The notes: generated from the sequence alone by a model not told the origin. A DNA stretch of 64,000 nucleotides from M2408 sp046303515 (GCA_046303515.1 JBKCGI010000226.1:1-64000), one strand, 5' to 3'. Positions 38,736 to 48,474 are shown, counted from the first letter of the stretch. Made by a program: numbers and translations.

Positions 38736-41700
38736 ATGCCAAAATTACTCAAAATACTTTTACGATTTATCGGGATTATTCTCGAATGGATATTGATTGT
38801 ATTAATTTTTGTTGCATTTGCTATTCGCACAAGTCCTTTTCAGACCTATTTAGCTCAAAAAGCTACCGCTTATTTATCGGATGAGTTAAAAACGAAGATT
38901 AGTATCGATAAAGTGGATTTCATCTTTTTTGACAAATTTGCTTTGGATGGAATTTTAATTTTGGATCAAAAAAAAGATACTTTAGCGCATTTGGGCAGTG
39001 CCTTATTAACCTTAAATGCTTACGACGGAAAAAACAGAAAGATAGATTTAGGTGAATTGACCTTGAAAAATGGGAATGTCAAAATCAATCGGGCTAAAGA
39101 AAATGGGAAATTTAATTTTCAGTTTATTGCAGATTATTTCAAATCCACAGATACCACAAAATCAAAACCTTACGAAATAAGCTTGCATGATATTAATTTA
39201 TCAAAAATCAATTTTAAATACGACGATAATCGAAAGGTGAAATCTTCATTTGGCATGGATTACAATCACATTCATGTTCAAAACATGGATTTGACTTCCT
39301 CTGACTTTAAAATGTTGAAAACTGGAGGAATTGCAACACATGTTCGCTCCTTGAGTTTGAAAGAAAATTCTGGAATAGAATTAAAAAGTTTTAGTTCAAG
39401 AATTGCATACGACAACAAAGGTTTGCGCATGAATTACCTGAAAATGGTGACTCCCAATTCAAAAATAAATATCGCAAAACTAAATTTGAACATCAATTCT
39501 CCTGATGATTTTTCTGAATTTGTAGATAAAGTTGAGTTAGATATTGATTTGCGTAAAAGTTTAGTTTCCTTGGCAGATGTAGCGATTTTTTCTCCAAATT
39601 TAGAGGGAATGAAGGATAAGATTTTAATCAAAACAAAAATTTCAAAGCGAGTAAAAGATTTAAAAATTGCTGATTTAGACTTGCGAATTGGTAAAAAGAC
39701 CAAAATCCAAGGAACTTTTAATTTACCTGATTTTAGAGATTTGGAAGCTGCATTTTTTGATGAAAAAATCACCTATGCCAACATTGATTTGAATGATATT
39801 GAGAAAATCTTACTTCCTAAATCATCCAAAATGCGTCATATTAAGTTAGATGAAGGAGTTAAAAAATTACATAATGTTCAAATTTTAGATTTTAGATTGG
39901 ACGGAATGTATTCTAATTTTGTGGTAAAATCTGATAAAATCAAAACAGCTTTAGGAATTATCGAAATGGATAATGGAATTATGTTCACCGAAAATAAAGC
40001 CAAAAATTCATTTAGTTTTGAAAAATCATTAGACAGCGATTACGATGTTAAAATCGACTCATTCCTGCTGGGAAGTTTTATTTCAAACAAAGATATTGGA
40101 AGTTTATCGGGACAATTTTTCTTAGAGGGTGAAATTTTTAACTCTGGAAAATTTGATTTGAATTTAATAAATGGTGACTTGAAGCGTTTTGATTATTTGG
40201 ATTATGCTTACTCCGACATTCACATCGAAAATGGTTCTTTCAAAAGTAATGTTTTTGAAGGTGAAATGGATATTCAAGATGATAATCTAAATTTAGCGTA
40301 TCATGGAACTTTAGATTTTAACACCAAACAACATTTCAAATTCGAGATTGATATTTCGCGTGCAATTTTAGATAATTTGAATTTGACTAATGTTGATAAT
40401 ACGCGCTTGAAATCGTCTTTTTCCGTTGATATTTCAGGGACAAATCCGAATAACTATTCAGGCAATATTTCTCTGAATGGTTTGGTTTATAACGAAGGCG
40501 ATCAAAAATTTGATATTCCTTCTATGGAGATTAATATGCAAAGAAGTGAAACAAATGATGTTTTATCGATTGTTAGTGCATTGGCGGATATTTATGTAAG
40601 GGGCAAAGTTGATTATGGAACGATTGCAGATGATGTTAATAATCAATTTTCAAAAATTCTGCCAGCAATTTTCAAAGAAAAAACGTTTAAGAAAAAGCGA
40701 GTTAAAAGTAAATTTGAATACGATATTGAATTCAAAAATGTAAACGATTTATTGGCCATTTTTGCACCAAGTTTAGAAATTGCAAGTGGTTCAAAAATTA
40801 ATGGAAAATTTGATGGATATGAGCAAGATTTTACCATGGATTTAACTTCAAGTAAAATTAAATATGATAGTATTACTTTAACAAATCTGAATGTAAAACA
40901 ACGTGTAAGTGATGAATTATTGGATGCAAATTATACCGTTTCAAGGTTCTCTTTAAATGATTCTACCTTTGTAGACAATGCGACTTTTACTGCAAAAGGT
41001 TCAAAGGATGAAATCTACACGGAACTAGGATGGAATCCTAATACAAAGAACGAATCTTTTTTCTCTTGGAAAACGATTGTAAATGATGTTAATAGTTATT
41101 TTTTCAACCTAAATCCTTCGTTTTTTACAATCAGAGAACACCGCTGGAATATTGTCAATAATTCACAAGTGTTATTAGCTCCAAAAGACATTCAAATTCA
41201 AAATTTTAGAATGGAGCGAAATAATCAATATGTGACAGTTGATGGAAGAATCTCAGAGAATAAAGCTGATATTTTAAAATTAGATATTCACGATTTGGAA
41301 CTAGAAGATTTTGTGAGCTTATTTAACGTTTCAATGGATGTTAAGGGTGAATTAAACGCAGTGGCAACTATTTCAGACCCATTCAATGAAATTAGTTTTG
41401 CTAGTGATGCTGCTATTCGAGATTTATTTTTCGACAACGAAGAAATTGGCGATATAAATTTAAAAGGCTCCTGGGGGAAAAAGACAGAAAGTTTAGATTT
41501 AAGTGGTGAGTTATTTTACAAGAAAAACAAAACCTTTAACTTTGATGGGAAATATTATTTAGAGAGAGAGAAAGAAAATTTAGACTTTGATTTAGATTTT
41601 GAATACACTGATATTCAATTTGCAAATATTTTCATGGACCCTACTGTTGTTTCTGGAATTAGAGGTTTGATTGATGGAAAACTTAAAGTGCACGGAACTC

Positions 41701-43286
41701 CTGAGGAACCAATAATAGAAGGTGGGATAAATCTTTTAGGAGGAAATGCCAAGGTTGAAATGTTTGGAGTAAATTTCGGTTTCGGTGGTCAAATTGAGGT
41801 CGAAAAAGATGCGATTTTAATCAATAATATGCCAGTTACTGATGAAGACGGAAATTCAGGCTCCTTGGTAGGTCAAGTTTATCACAACAATTTTACGGAC
41901 TGGAACATGGATTTATTCTTCAATTTAGAAGATGATTCGTATGCCATGCAAAACGGAGTTTATAACCAACGTCTAGATCGTTTTTTGGTTATGAATACCG
42001 AATATAAAGAAGGAGATTTGTACTACGGGAAAGCTTACGCAACTGGTTATGCAAGTATTTTCGGTTATGCCGATAATTTGCAAATTGATGTAAACATGCA
42101 AACCAATGAAGGAACTGAAATCAACTTCCCGATGTATGGATCTAGTGACATTGAACAAGGAAAATTTATTGTTTTTCAATCTGATTTAGATAAAGATAAG
42201 AATACGCAACCAAAAATCGATTTCTCTGGAATTAACATGGATTTGAATTTTAAAATAACTCCTGATGCGCGCTTAAAAATTATTTTTGACGAAAGTATAG
42301 AAGATGAAATTGTTGCCTACGGAAGTGGAGAGTTTGCTATTGGTATCAACGAACAATATGATGTCGAAATGACAGGTGTGTACACAATTGCAGAAAACAG
42401 TATTTATAATTTCGTTTATCCACCAGTAATAAAAGAGAAATTTATTATCAAACCAGGAGGTACTATCACTTGGACAGGAGATCCAATCAATGCTCGTTTG
42501 AATCTTGAAACGTATAATAAAGTAACAACAACTTTGGCTGAAATCATGCCAAATGTAGAAACAAGTAAAGCTGCAGAAGCTAAAGAAGTGGAATGTTATT
42601 TGACCTTAACGGAGACCCTACTTTCACCTTTAATTACTTTTGATATTCGTGTTCCAAAAGCGAATGAAAGCGATAATGCGGCATTAAATAGAATTAAAGC
42701 GGATAGAGATGAATTGAATAAGCAGTTTTTCTCCTTACTACTAGTAAATAAATTTCAACCAATTCAAGGTGGAGTAAGCGGTGGAGCAGGAGCAGGTTTG
42801 CAATTAGTTTCTGGGCAATTAGAAGACATGTTGAACAGCATGACTCAAGATGTCCGTATAAATTTAGATTTACGTAATGAAAAGCAATCCAAAGAAGCAA
42901 AAGTTGGTTTTGAAATTCCGCTTTTAAATGATCGTTTGGTTGTAAAAACAAACTTAGGTGTTGAAAATTCAGGTACAAGTAATACGAGTTCATTTGTTGG
43001 TGATGTAAATTTGGAATATTTGATAAATGAAGACGGAACCTTCCGTGTAAGTTTGTTTAATGAATCCAATGATAATACCATTATGCAAGAGAAAAATTTA
43101 GGTCCTTTTACGCAAGGTGCAGGTATCAATTATCAAGAAGAATATAACAATATTCATGATTTTAAAATGGTGCAATATTTCCTCGATTTATTTAGAAAAA
43201 AGAAAAAGTACCCAATTAAAAGGAAAAAGAAACAATCAACTGTTCCTAAAGTAGAAACTTCAAATATTGTAAAACCAAAAGAATAA
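38736..43286 (+). CDS. tamB: Translocation/assembly module TamB, 1516 aa
   Basis: An N-terminal membrane anchor (about residues 8-32, FIGIILEWILIVLIFVAFAI) is followed by a very long AsmA/TamB-like beta-helical groove made of repeated strands. The conserved C-terminal DUF490 domain begins near IRGLIDGKLKVHGTPEEPIIEG and runs to the end. TamB is an inner-membrane protein that spans the periplasm; homologues take part in outer-membrane protein assembly and phospholipid transport. The size fits Bacteroidota TamB. Adjacent divergent tsaD is the usual neighbour in this phylum. The gene also carries a basic C-terminal tail (KKYPIKRKKK). The biotin carboxylase gene follows after 15 bases. Confidence 0.93.
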   Translation: MPKLLKILLRFIGIILEWILIVLIFVAFAIRTSPFQTYLAQKATAYLSDELKTKISIDKVDFIFFDKFALDGILILDQKKDTLAHLGSALLTLNAYDGKNRKIDLGELTLKNGNVKINRAKENGKFNFQFIADYFKSTDTTKSKPYEISLHDINLSKINFKYDDNRKVKSSFGMDYNHIHVQNMDLTSSDFKMLKTGGIATHVRSLSLKENSGIELKSFSSRIAYDNKGLRMNYLKMVTPNSKINIAKLNLNINSPDDFSEFVDKVELDIDLRKSLVSLADVAIFSPNLEGMKDKILIKTKISKRVKDLKIADLDLRIGKKTKIQGTFNLPDFRDLEAAFFDEKITYANIDLNDIEKILLPKSSKMRHIKLDEGVKKLHNVQILDFRLDGMYSNFVVKSDKIKTALGIIEMDNGIMFTENKAKNSFSFEKSLDSDYDVKIDSFLLGSFISNKDIGSLSGQFFLEGEIFNSGKFDLNLINGDLKRFDYLDYAYSDIHIENGSFKSNVFEGEMDIQDDNLNLAYHGTLDFNTKQHFKFEIDISRAILDNLNLTNVDNTRLKSSFSVDISGTNPNNYSGNISLNGLVYNEGDQKFDIPSMEINMQRSETNDVLSIVSALADIYVRGKVDYGTIADDVNNQFSKILPAIFKEKTFKKKRVKSKFEYDIEFKNVNDLLAIFAPSLEIASGSKINGKFDGYEQDFTMDLTSSKIKYDSITLTNLNVKQRVSDELLDANYTVSRFSLNDSTFVDNATFTAKGSKDEIYTELGWNPNTKNESFFSWKTIVNDVNSYFFNLNPSFFTIREHRWNIVNNSQVLLAPKDIQIQNFRMERNNQYVTVDGRISENKADILKLDIHDLELEDFVSLFNVSMDVKGELNAVATISDPFNEISFASDAAIRDLFFDNEEIGDINLKGSWGKKTESLDLSGELFYKKNKTFNFDGKYYLEREKENLDFDLDFEYTDIQFANIFMDPTVVSGIRGLIDGKLKVHGTPEEPIIEGGINLLGGNAKVEMFGVNFGFGGQIEVEKDAILINNMPVTDEDGNSGSLVGQVYHNNFTDWNMDLFFNLEDDSYAMQNGVYNQRLDRFLVMNTEYKEGDLYYGKAYATGYASIFGYADNLQIDVNMQTNEGTEINFPMYGSSDIEQGKFIVFQSDLDKDKNTQPKIDFSGINMDLNFKITPDARLKIIFDESIEDEIVAYGSGEFAIGINEQYDVEMTGVYTIAENSIYNFVYPPVIKEKFIIKPGGTITWTGDPINARLNLETYNKVTTTLAEIMPNVETSKAAEAKEVECYLTLTETLLSPLITFDIRVPKANESDNAALNRIKADRDELNKQFFSLLLVNKFQPIQGGVSGGAGAGLQLVSGQLEDMLNSMTQDVRINLDLRNEKQSKEAKVGFEIPLLNDRLVVKTNLGVENSGTSNTSSFVGDVNLEYLINEDGTFRVSLFNESNDNTIMQEKNLGPFTQGAGINYQEEYNNIHDFKMVQYFLDLFRKKKKYPIKRKKKQSTVPKVETSNIVKPKE
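38740..38747 (-). promoter_or_regulatory. Promoter -7 box of tsaD, inside the tamB start
   Basis: The minus strand reads TAATTTTG, perfect, 26 bases before the tsaD GTG. The box overlaps the first codons of tamB, so tsaD and tamB have interleaved divergent promoters. Confidence 0.5.
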
Positions 43287-43301
43287 ATTTAATTTAGTTA
43301 G

Positions 43302-44786
43302 ATGAAAAAAGTTTTAATTGCAAATCGTGGTGAAATCGCCAGAAGAGTAATTCGCTCTTTAAAGTTAATGGGAATCAAATCAGTAGCTGTATATTCTGAT
43401 GCAGATGCAAATGCTCCTCACGTTTTGGAAGCGGACGAGGCTGTTTATTTGGGTAAGTCACCGTCTTCTGAGAGTTATTTGAGACAAGACGAAATTTTAC
43501 GTTATTGTAAAGAATTAGGAGTTGATGGAATTCATCCTGGGTACGGGTTTTTATCTGAAAATGCAACTTTTGCCAAAAAAGTGAAAGAGGCAGGTATTAC
43601 TTTTATCGGTCCTTCACCAGAGGCAATGGATTTAATGGGAGATAAATTATCGGCAAAACAAGCTGTAAAAGAATACAATGTGCCCTTAGTACCTGGAATT
43701 GACAGAGCCATAACGGATGTTGAAGAAGCAAAAGAAATTGCTAAAATGGTAGGTTTTCCTGTTTTAATTAAAGCTTCTGCTGGTGGAGGAGGAAAAGGAA
43801 TGCGATTGGTACACAATATTGAGGAATTACCGGAACAAATGAAAATGGCTCAAAGTGAAGCACGTTCTTCTTTTGGTGATGATGCCGTTTTTATTGAAAA
43901 ATTTGTAACGAAACCTCGTCACATTGAAATTCAGGTTTTTGCTGATTCCCATGGAAATTATGTTTACTTATTTGAAAGAGAATGCTCGATTCAACGTCGT
44001 CACCAAAAAGTTGTAGAAGAAGCTCCGAGTGCTGTTTTAACACCAGAGTTGAGAAAACGCATGGGGGAAGCGGCAGTAGCTGTTTGTAAGGCTTGTGATT
44101 ACGAAGGAGCTGGTACTGTTGAGTTTTTAATTGATGCAGACTTAAATTTCTACTTCCTAGAAATGAATACACGTTTGCAAGTGGAACACCCAGTTACTGA
44201 GGAAATTACTGGTTTGGATTTAGTGGAATGGCAAATTCGTGTGGCAAGAGGTGAACGCTTACCAAAATTACAAGATGAATTGAAAATCAACGGTCACGCG
44301 ATTGAGGTTCGTGTTTATGCTGAAGATGCTTTAAATGGCTTTACACCAGATATTGGAAATTTGAGAAGATACAGAATTCCTCAAGGAAAAAATGTTCGCG
44401 TAGATGACGCGTTTGAAGAAGGTATGGATATTCCAATTTTCTACGATCCGATGATTGCTAAATTGGTTGTTTGGGGAGAAAACCGAATGGATGCAATTGA
44501 AAAAACAATTAAAGCAATTGATGATTATCAAATTTCTGGTTTAAAAACAACCTTAGATTTCGGAAAATTTGTTTTGAAACACGAAGCATTCCGCTCAGGT
44601 GATTTTGATACAAACTTTATCAAACAATATTTCGAAGATCCAACAATTATCAAAACAGCGATGCAAGAAGAGAAAGATGCTTTGTTAGCTTCTGTTGATC
44701 AAATTTGGAATAAGATTGAAGAAAATAAACGCAAAGAATTTACCTCAAAACCAGTTCATGGTGCTTGGAAGTTAATGCGAATATAA
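43302..44786 (+). CDS. Biotin carboxylase subunit of an acyl-CoA carboxylase (AccC-like), 494 aa
   Basis: ATP-dependent carboxylation of biotin on a carrier protein. Domain order: N-terminal KKVLIANRGEIARRVIRSL, ATP-grasp with KASAGGGGKGMRLV, FERECSIQRRHQKVVEEAPS and EMNTRLQVEHPVTEEITGLD, then the C-terminal biotin carboxylase domain with IEVRVYAEDA. AccC is about 450 aa; this one has roughly 40 extra residues at the C-terminus. Carrier and carboxyltransferase genes are not in the window, so acetyl-CoA versus propionyl- or other acyl-CoA specificity is undecided. It follows tamB by 15 bases; a shared transcript is possible. Confidence 0.93.
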   Translation: MKKVLIANRGEIARRVIRSLKLMGIKSVAVYSDADANAPHVLEADEAVYLGKSPSSESYLRQDEILRYCKELGVDGIHPGYGFLSENATFAKKVKEAGITFIGPSPEAMDLMGDKLSAKQAVKEYNVPLVPGIDRAITDVEEAKEIAKMVGFPVLIKASAGGGGKGMRLVHNIEELPEQMKMAQSEARSSFGDDAVFIEKFVTKPRHIEIQVFADSHGNYVYLFERECSIQRRHQKVVEEAPSAVLTPELRKRMGEAAVAVCKACDYEGAGTVEFLIDADLNFYFLEMNTRLQVEHPVTEEITGLDLVEWQIRVARGERLPKLQDELKINGHAIEVRVYAEDALNGFTPDIGNLRRYRIPQGKNVRVDDAFEEGMDIPIFYDPMIAKLVVWGENRMDAIEKTIKAIDDYQISGLKTTLDFGKFVLKHEAFRSGDFDTNFIKQYFEDPTIIKTAMQEEKDALLASVDQIWNKIEENKRKEFTSKPVHGAWKLMRI

Positions 44787-44845
44787 AAGTTTGATATTCA
44801 GTGATAAAAAAGTTTTTAACGGTTAAATCGTTTAGGAATTAAGAC

Positions 44846-44887
44846 AAAAAAAAGAGGCAAATTCAATTTGAAATGCCTCTTTTTTAA
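44846..44887. terminator. Bidirectional terminator between the biotin carboxylase and isomerase genes
   Basis: GAGGCA (44854-44859), preceded by an eight-A run, pairs with TGCCTC (44874-44879) followed by a T-run. It works as an intrinsic terminator in both directions for the two convergent genes. Confidence 0.85.
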
Positions 44888-44905
44888 TTTTATGTGATTA
44901 TTAGC

Positions 44906-45889
44906 CTAAATCTTAGCCAAAGAATCTTTTAAGTGATTGATTACAATAATATCAAAAGCATCAACTTGATTTAATTCTACTAAATAATAAGATGCCCAAT
45001 CCATCACACTAATTAAATGTAAAGATCTTTCAATTAAAGAAGAACCTTTTGCATGTAAATCGTAAATATGTTTTGTCTTTTGACTTAAAATTTCTTTGGT
45101 CAAATCCATTCGAGTAGCATTTCTTGGATTTGCATCTTCAGTTCTAAAGAAAATAACTGCAAATTGATCAGATCCGCCTCCCCAACCAACTAGTTCGTTG
45201 TGGTTCATTTCTGGAATTGCCAAACTCCATCCTAAAAACTTACTGTTTTCATTCAATTGTTGACGTGCTCGAACTGCAACACCTTCGTATGCTGTTTCAG
45301 AATAAATAACACCAACTTTTCCAAATAAGAACTCAGCAATTTTTTTCCCTTCTGCTTTATTTGCTTCTAAATTTGAATTGATTAAATCTCTTCCTTTTTC
45401 TAAATCTTGCATTGGTTTTGCAGAAATTAATCCTAAAGATTGAAAAATGAAAATCAATTGAACTAATGAATATCCAATTGCTGCGCGAGGTTGATTTCCT
45501 CCAGGCACAATGATTACATCGTATCCATTTGCTTTGCTGAATTGCTCTAAGGTTCCACCAGAAGATATACATTTAATAGTTGCACCTTTACTTTTAGCAA
45601 TTTCCAAAGCAGCAAGTGTTTCTTCAGTATTTCCTGAATAGGACGATCCTATAACTAAAGTGTGTTGATTTACAAAAGCTGGCAAGGTATAATCTTGACA
45701 TAAAGTGATAGGCAAAGAAATTTCATTTTGAATCCATTGTGAAACCAATTTCCCTCCAATTCCAGAACCTCCCATACCACAAATCACAATGTTTCTGATT
45801 TCAGAAGTAGGTTTTGTAATTGTTACAGTTTTTGAAATGGCAATTGCCTCATCTATATTTTGCGTAAACGCAGTAATTAATTTCTCCAT
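44906..45889 (-). CDS. Bifunctional phosphoglucose/phosphomannose isomerase, 327 aa
   Basis: A two-SIS-domain sugar isomerase. Domain 1 contains VICGMGGSGIGGKLVSQW, GSSYSGNTEETLAALE and SGGTLEQFSKAN. Domain 2 has YEGVAVRARQQLNENSK and PEMNHNELVGWGG, which carry the catalytic residues of the short (about 330 aa) bifunctional PGI/PMI group. Function: interconversion of glucose-6-P or mannose-6-P with fructose-6-P. It is a single gene with its own promoter box. A PGI of the classical type may exist elsewhere. Confidence 0.92.
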   Translation of the reverse strand: MEKLITAFTQNIDEAIAISKTVTITKPTSEIRNIVICGMGGSGIGGKLVSQWIQNEISLPITLCQDYTLPAFVNQHTLVIGSSYSGNTEETLAALEIAKSKGATIKCISSGGTLEQFSKANGYDVIIVPGGNQPRAAIGYSLVQLIFIFQSLGLISAKPMQDLEKGRDLINSNLEANKAEGKKIAEFLFGKVGVIYSETAYEGVAVRARQQLNENSKFLGWSLAIPEMNHNELVGWGGGSDQFAVIFFRTEDANPRNATRMDLTKEILSQKTKHIYDLHAKGSSLIERSLHLISVMDWASYYLVELNQVDAFDIIVINHLKDSLAKI

Positions 45890-45908
45890 GTTAAAAATGT
45901 TTAAGCTA

Positions 45909-45916
45909 CAAAAGTA
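45909..45916 (-). promoter_or_regulatory. Promoter -7 box for the isomerase gene
   Basis: The minus strand reads TACTTTTG, perfect, 19 bases before the ATG. Confidence 0.45.
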
Positions 45917-45975
45917 ACTATTGTTTAGGAATTAAAAAATAGTGTACAAAATAAAAAAAAACGATGCTAATAGAT

Positions 45976-46800
45976 TTAACCCAAAGCGACATCTAGAATC
46001 ATCATAACTAAAAAACCACCGATAAAACCTAAGACTGCAACATCTGTGTACTTATCTCGCTGTGTCTCTGGGATTACTTCTTCAACTACCACAAATATCA
46101 TTGCTCCAGCAGCAAAAGCCAAGGCAAAAGGTAATATTGGTTGCATATAAATGACAGCCATTGCGCCAACAACTCCAGCTACTGGTTCAACAATTGCGGA
46201 AAGTTGTCCGTAGTGAAAGCTTTTCCATCTGCTTGCTCCTGCTCTTCTTAAAGGCATTGCAACTGCAAAACCTTCTGGAAAATTTTGAATACCTATTCCA
46301 ATAGTTAATGCAATTGCAGAGGCATAAGTTGCACCGTCTATACCTAGAGAGGCAGCACCAAATAAAACTCCGACAGCCAATCCTTCCGGTATATTGTGTA
46401 AAGTGATTGCCAATACTAATAAAGTTGTTTTGTGTAATTGAGTTTTAACACCTTCTGTCTCATTGTCTCCAAAATTGATATGAAGATGAGGTAATTTTTT
46501 ATCAAGAATAAACAAAAACATCGCTCCACCAAAAAATCCAACAGCTGCAGGCATCCAAGACATTGTTGGATACAATTTTTCAGACATTTCAATTGCGGGG
46601 TTTAAAAGTGACCAAAAACTTGCTGCAACCATTACACCTCCAGTGAAACCTAGCATCCCATCTAAAATACCTCTGTGAAGCGTTTTGAAGAAAAAAACTA
46701 GAGAAGCTCCTGCAGCAGTTACCAACCAGGTAAAAGTTGTCGCAATTAAAGCTGCGTAAACTGGGTCAATACTTTTTAAAAATACTTCTATTTCTCTCAT
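45976..46800 (-). CDS. ZIP family divalent metal transporter (ZupT-like), 274 aa
   Basis: About eight transmembrane helices with the ZIP signature in helix 4 (HNIPEGLAVG) and helix 5 (QNFPEGFAVAMPLR), which form the metal path. A polar, histidine-containing loop (LPHLHINFGDNETEGVK) lies between helices 3 and 4. Length and the FPEG variant fit the ZupT/GufA group. Predicted role: import of zinc or related divalent cations. I use the ATG at 46800; a TTG 12 bases upstream lies inside the promoter box. Confidence 0.93.
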   Translation of the reverse strand: MREIEVFLKSIDPVYAALIATTFTWLVTAAGASLVFFFKTLHRGILDGMLGFTGGVMVAASFWSLLNPAIEMSEKLYPTMSWMPAAVGFFGGAMFLFILDKKLPHLHINFGDNETEGVKTQLHKTTLLVLAITLHNIPEGLAVGVLFGAASLGIDGATYASAIALTIGIGIQNFPEGFAVAMPLRRAGASRWKSFHYGQLSAIVEPVAGVVGAMAVIYMQPILPFALAFAAGAMIFVVVEEVIPETQRDKYTDVAVLGFIGGFLVMMILDVALG

Positions 46801-46809
46801 GTTACGCAA

Positions 46810-46838
46810 CAAATTTAGCTATTATCGTCTAAAAACAA
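46810..46838 (-). promoter_or_regulatory. Promoter of the ZIP transporter gene, near-leaderless
   Basis: Minus strand: TTG (46838-46836), 18 bases, TAAATTTG (46817-46810), both perfect. The ATG begins nine bases after the box, giving at most a few bases of leader. Confidence 0.65.
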
Positions 46839-47086
46839 GCTTTTTTTCTCAATTTGCTCATCGAATTAGGGCTAAAATAGACATTTTTTACCCCGAGATA
46901 TGCATTTTCACTCATTTTTTTTAAAAAATATTAAATTTTTATTTACCCTGAATTGCAATTTGTAAATAATTGTTTTTCAAATGTTTATCGACGAATTGCT
47001 GTTTTTTGGTTATTAACATTTTACGTCTTTTATCAACAAAATAACATTTTTTTTTCTGAAAGTCGCATTCTGCTTGCTTTTTAGCA
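46839..47086. other. AT-rich divergent spacer upstream of the HU gene
   Basis: About 250 bases with long T and A runs and no open frame. It probably holds the upstream regulatory region of the strongly expressed HU gene. I see no repeat or RNA gene in it. Confidence 0.4.
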
Positions 47087-47094
47087 TATATTTG
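47087..47094 (+). promoter_or_regulatory. Promoter -7 box for the HU gene
   Basis: A perfect TATATTTG, 38 bases before the ATG. The leader is AT-rich with no Shine-Dalgarno. Confidence 0.5.
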
Positions 47095-47132
47095 TCCCAT
47101 AAAAATTTTTAATTATTTAAAAACCAATAACT

Positions 47133-47405
47133 ATGAACAAAGCAGAATTAATTGATGCAATGGCATCTGAGTCAGGATTGACAAAAGCTGATGCTAAAAG
47201 AGCATTGGAAGGATTTGTAGCAGCAACATCAAGCGCATTGAAAACAGGAGACAAAATTTCTTTAGTAGGTTTTGGATCTTTCGCAGTATCTAAAAGAGAA
47301 GCTAGAACAGGTCGTAATCCTCAAACTGGTAAAGAAATCAAAATCGCAGCTAAAAATGTAGTACGTTTTAAAGCTGGTGCTGATTTAACTGAAAAAGTTA
47401 ACTAG
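47133..47405 (+). CDS. HU family DNA-binding protein, 90 aa
   Basis: A canonical HU/IHF fold: N-terminal helices MNKAELIDAMASESGLTKAD, then LVGFGSFAVSKREARTGRNPQTGKEI, the hallmark beta-arm segment, and VVRFKAGADLTEKV. It is a nucleoid-associated, homodimeric DNA-bending protein. It has its own promoter and is closed by a strong terminator 22 bases after the stop. Confidence 0.97.
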   Translation: MNKAELIDAMASESGLTKADAKRALEGFVAATSSALKTGDKISLVGFGSFAVSKREARTGRNPQTGKEIKIAAKNVVRFKAGADLTEKVN

Positions 47406-47427
47406 TTATCTGCTTTTAAAGCATTAC

Positions 47428-47463
47428 GAAAGGTGGTCAATTTTGGCTACCTTTCTTTTTTTA
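47428..47463 (+). terminator. Rho-independent terminator after the HU gene
   Basis: GAAAGGTGG (47428-47436) pairs with CTACCTTTC (47447-47455), nine bases including one G-T pair, followed by a run of eight T. The next gene begins seven bases later. Confidence 0.88.
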
Positions 47464-47469
47464 TAACAA

Positions 47470-48141
47470 ATGAAGAAAGAAGTTTTAGAAGAATTTTATA
47501 AAATTATAACTCCTAATAAACAAGAAATGTTTGATAGGATCGCTGCTCAGCGCACCAAGCATATTACTGTTGTATTAGAAAATGTTTTTCAAGAACATAA
47601 TGCAAGTGCTGTTTTACGCTCTTGCGACTGTTTTGGAATACAAGAATTACATGTAATTGAAAAAGATAATCAATATAAAGTACAACGTGATATTGCTTTA
47701 GGAGCAGGTCGATGGGTAGATATGTATAATTTTGATAAAGGTAGTGAGGTAACAAAAGATTGTCTCACCAAATTAAAAAGTAAAGGATACAAAATAGTTG
47801 CAACCTCCCCTCATACGGAAAAAACGATCAATGATATCGATTTATCTCAACCAATGGCTTTTGTTTTTGGAACAGAGCGTCGCGGAATTAGTGATGAAGT
47901 AGTTGAACTTTCTGATGAGTTAGTGAAAATTCCGATGTATGGATTTACAGAATCTTTTAATATCTCAGTTTCTGTTGCTTTAGTTTTAAATACCATTCGT
48001 ACAAGATTAGAAGAGTCTGATTTAAATTGGAAACTTTCTCAGGAGGATTTAATCGATTTAAAAATTAAATGGTGTAAAAAGATTTTAAATGGCGGAGAAG
48101 CTCTAGAGAAACATTTTATTCAAAAATTGAAAGAAAACTAA
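47470..48141 (+). CDS. TrmH/SpoU family tRNA or rRNA 2'-O-methyltransferase, 223 aa
   Basis: Trefoil-knot (SPOUT) methyltransferase motifs: N-terminal HITVVLENVFQEHNASAVLRSCDCFGIQELHVIE (motif 1), then FVFGTERRGISDE (motif 2) and FTESFNISVSVALVLNTIRT (motif 3). A C-terminal extension resembles TrmH. The closest role is 2'-O-methylation of G18 in tRNAs (TrmH), but family members also modify rRNA. No signal peptide. It begins right after the HU terminator, with no clear promoter box seen. Confidence 0.9.
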   Translation: MKKEVLEEFYKIITPNKQEMFDRIAAQRTKHITVVLENVFQEHNASAVLRSCDCFGIQELHVIEKDNQYKVQRDIALGAGRWVDMYNFDKGSEVTKDCLTKLKSKGYKIVATSPHTEKTINDIDLSQPMAFVFGTERRGISDEVVELSDELVKIPMYGFTESFNISVSVALVLNTIRTRLEESDLNWKLSQEDLIDLKIKWCKKILNGGEALEKHFIQKLKEN

Positions 48142-48150
48142 GTTTTTTTA

Positions 48151-48180
48151 TTGTCATCCGAAAATTGTATTATATCTTTG
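48151..48180 (+). promoter_or_regulatory. Promoter of the ribosomal protein THX gene
   Basis: TTG (48151-48153), 19 bases, TATCTTTG (48173-48180): a complete consensus promoter beginning nine bases after the previous stop codon. The leader is about 45 bases. Confidence 0.75.
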
Positions 48181-48230
48181 TAGAGTATAATTTTCAATTT
48201 AAGTTATCACACTAATTAATTACATTATTT

Positions 48231-48467
48231 ATGGGAAGAGGCGATAAAAAAACAGCAAAAGGAAAAAGAACTATTGGTTCTTACGGAGTAACACGTAAAA
48301 GAAAAAGTACTGCTGCTGCAAGTCCAGCTAAAGCTGAGAAAAAAGTAAAAGTAGTTGCTGAGAAAACTGAAACAGTAAAAAAAGCAGCTCCAAAAAAAGA
48401 AGTGAAAGAGAAAACAGACGCTCCTAAAAAAGCAGCACCGAAAAAAGCCGCTAAAAAAGAAGATTAA
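48231..48467 (+). CDS. 30S ribosomal protein THX, 78 aa with Lys/Ala-rich tail
   Basis: The first 25 residues (MGRGDKKTAKGKRTIGSYG and the following VTRKRKS) are the THX peptide, a small basic protein bound at the top of the 30S head. The remainder is a repetitive Lys/Ala/Pro tail (KKAAPKKEVKEK) that is probably disordered; THX of Thermus is much shorter. Own promoter and terminator. Confidence 0.88.
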   Translation: MGRGDKKTAKGKRTIGSYGVTRKRKSTAAASPAKAEKKVKVVAEKTETVKKAAPKKEVKEKTDAPKKAAPKKAAKKED

Positions 48468-48474
48468 GATATTT

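Noticed and set aside
38714..38830. Longer N-terminus for TsaD from an ATG inside tamB
   Set aside because: It would add 39 residues of non-family sequence overlapping the divergent tamB gene; the GTG start gives a normal TsaD.
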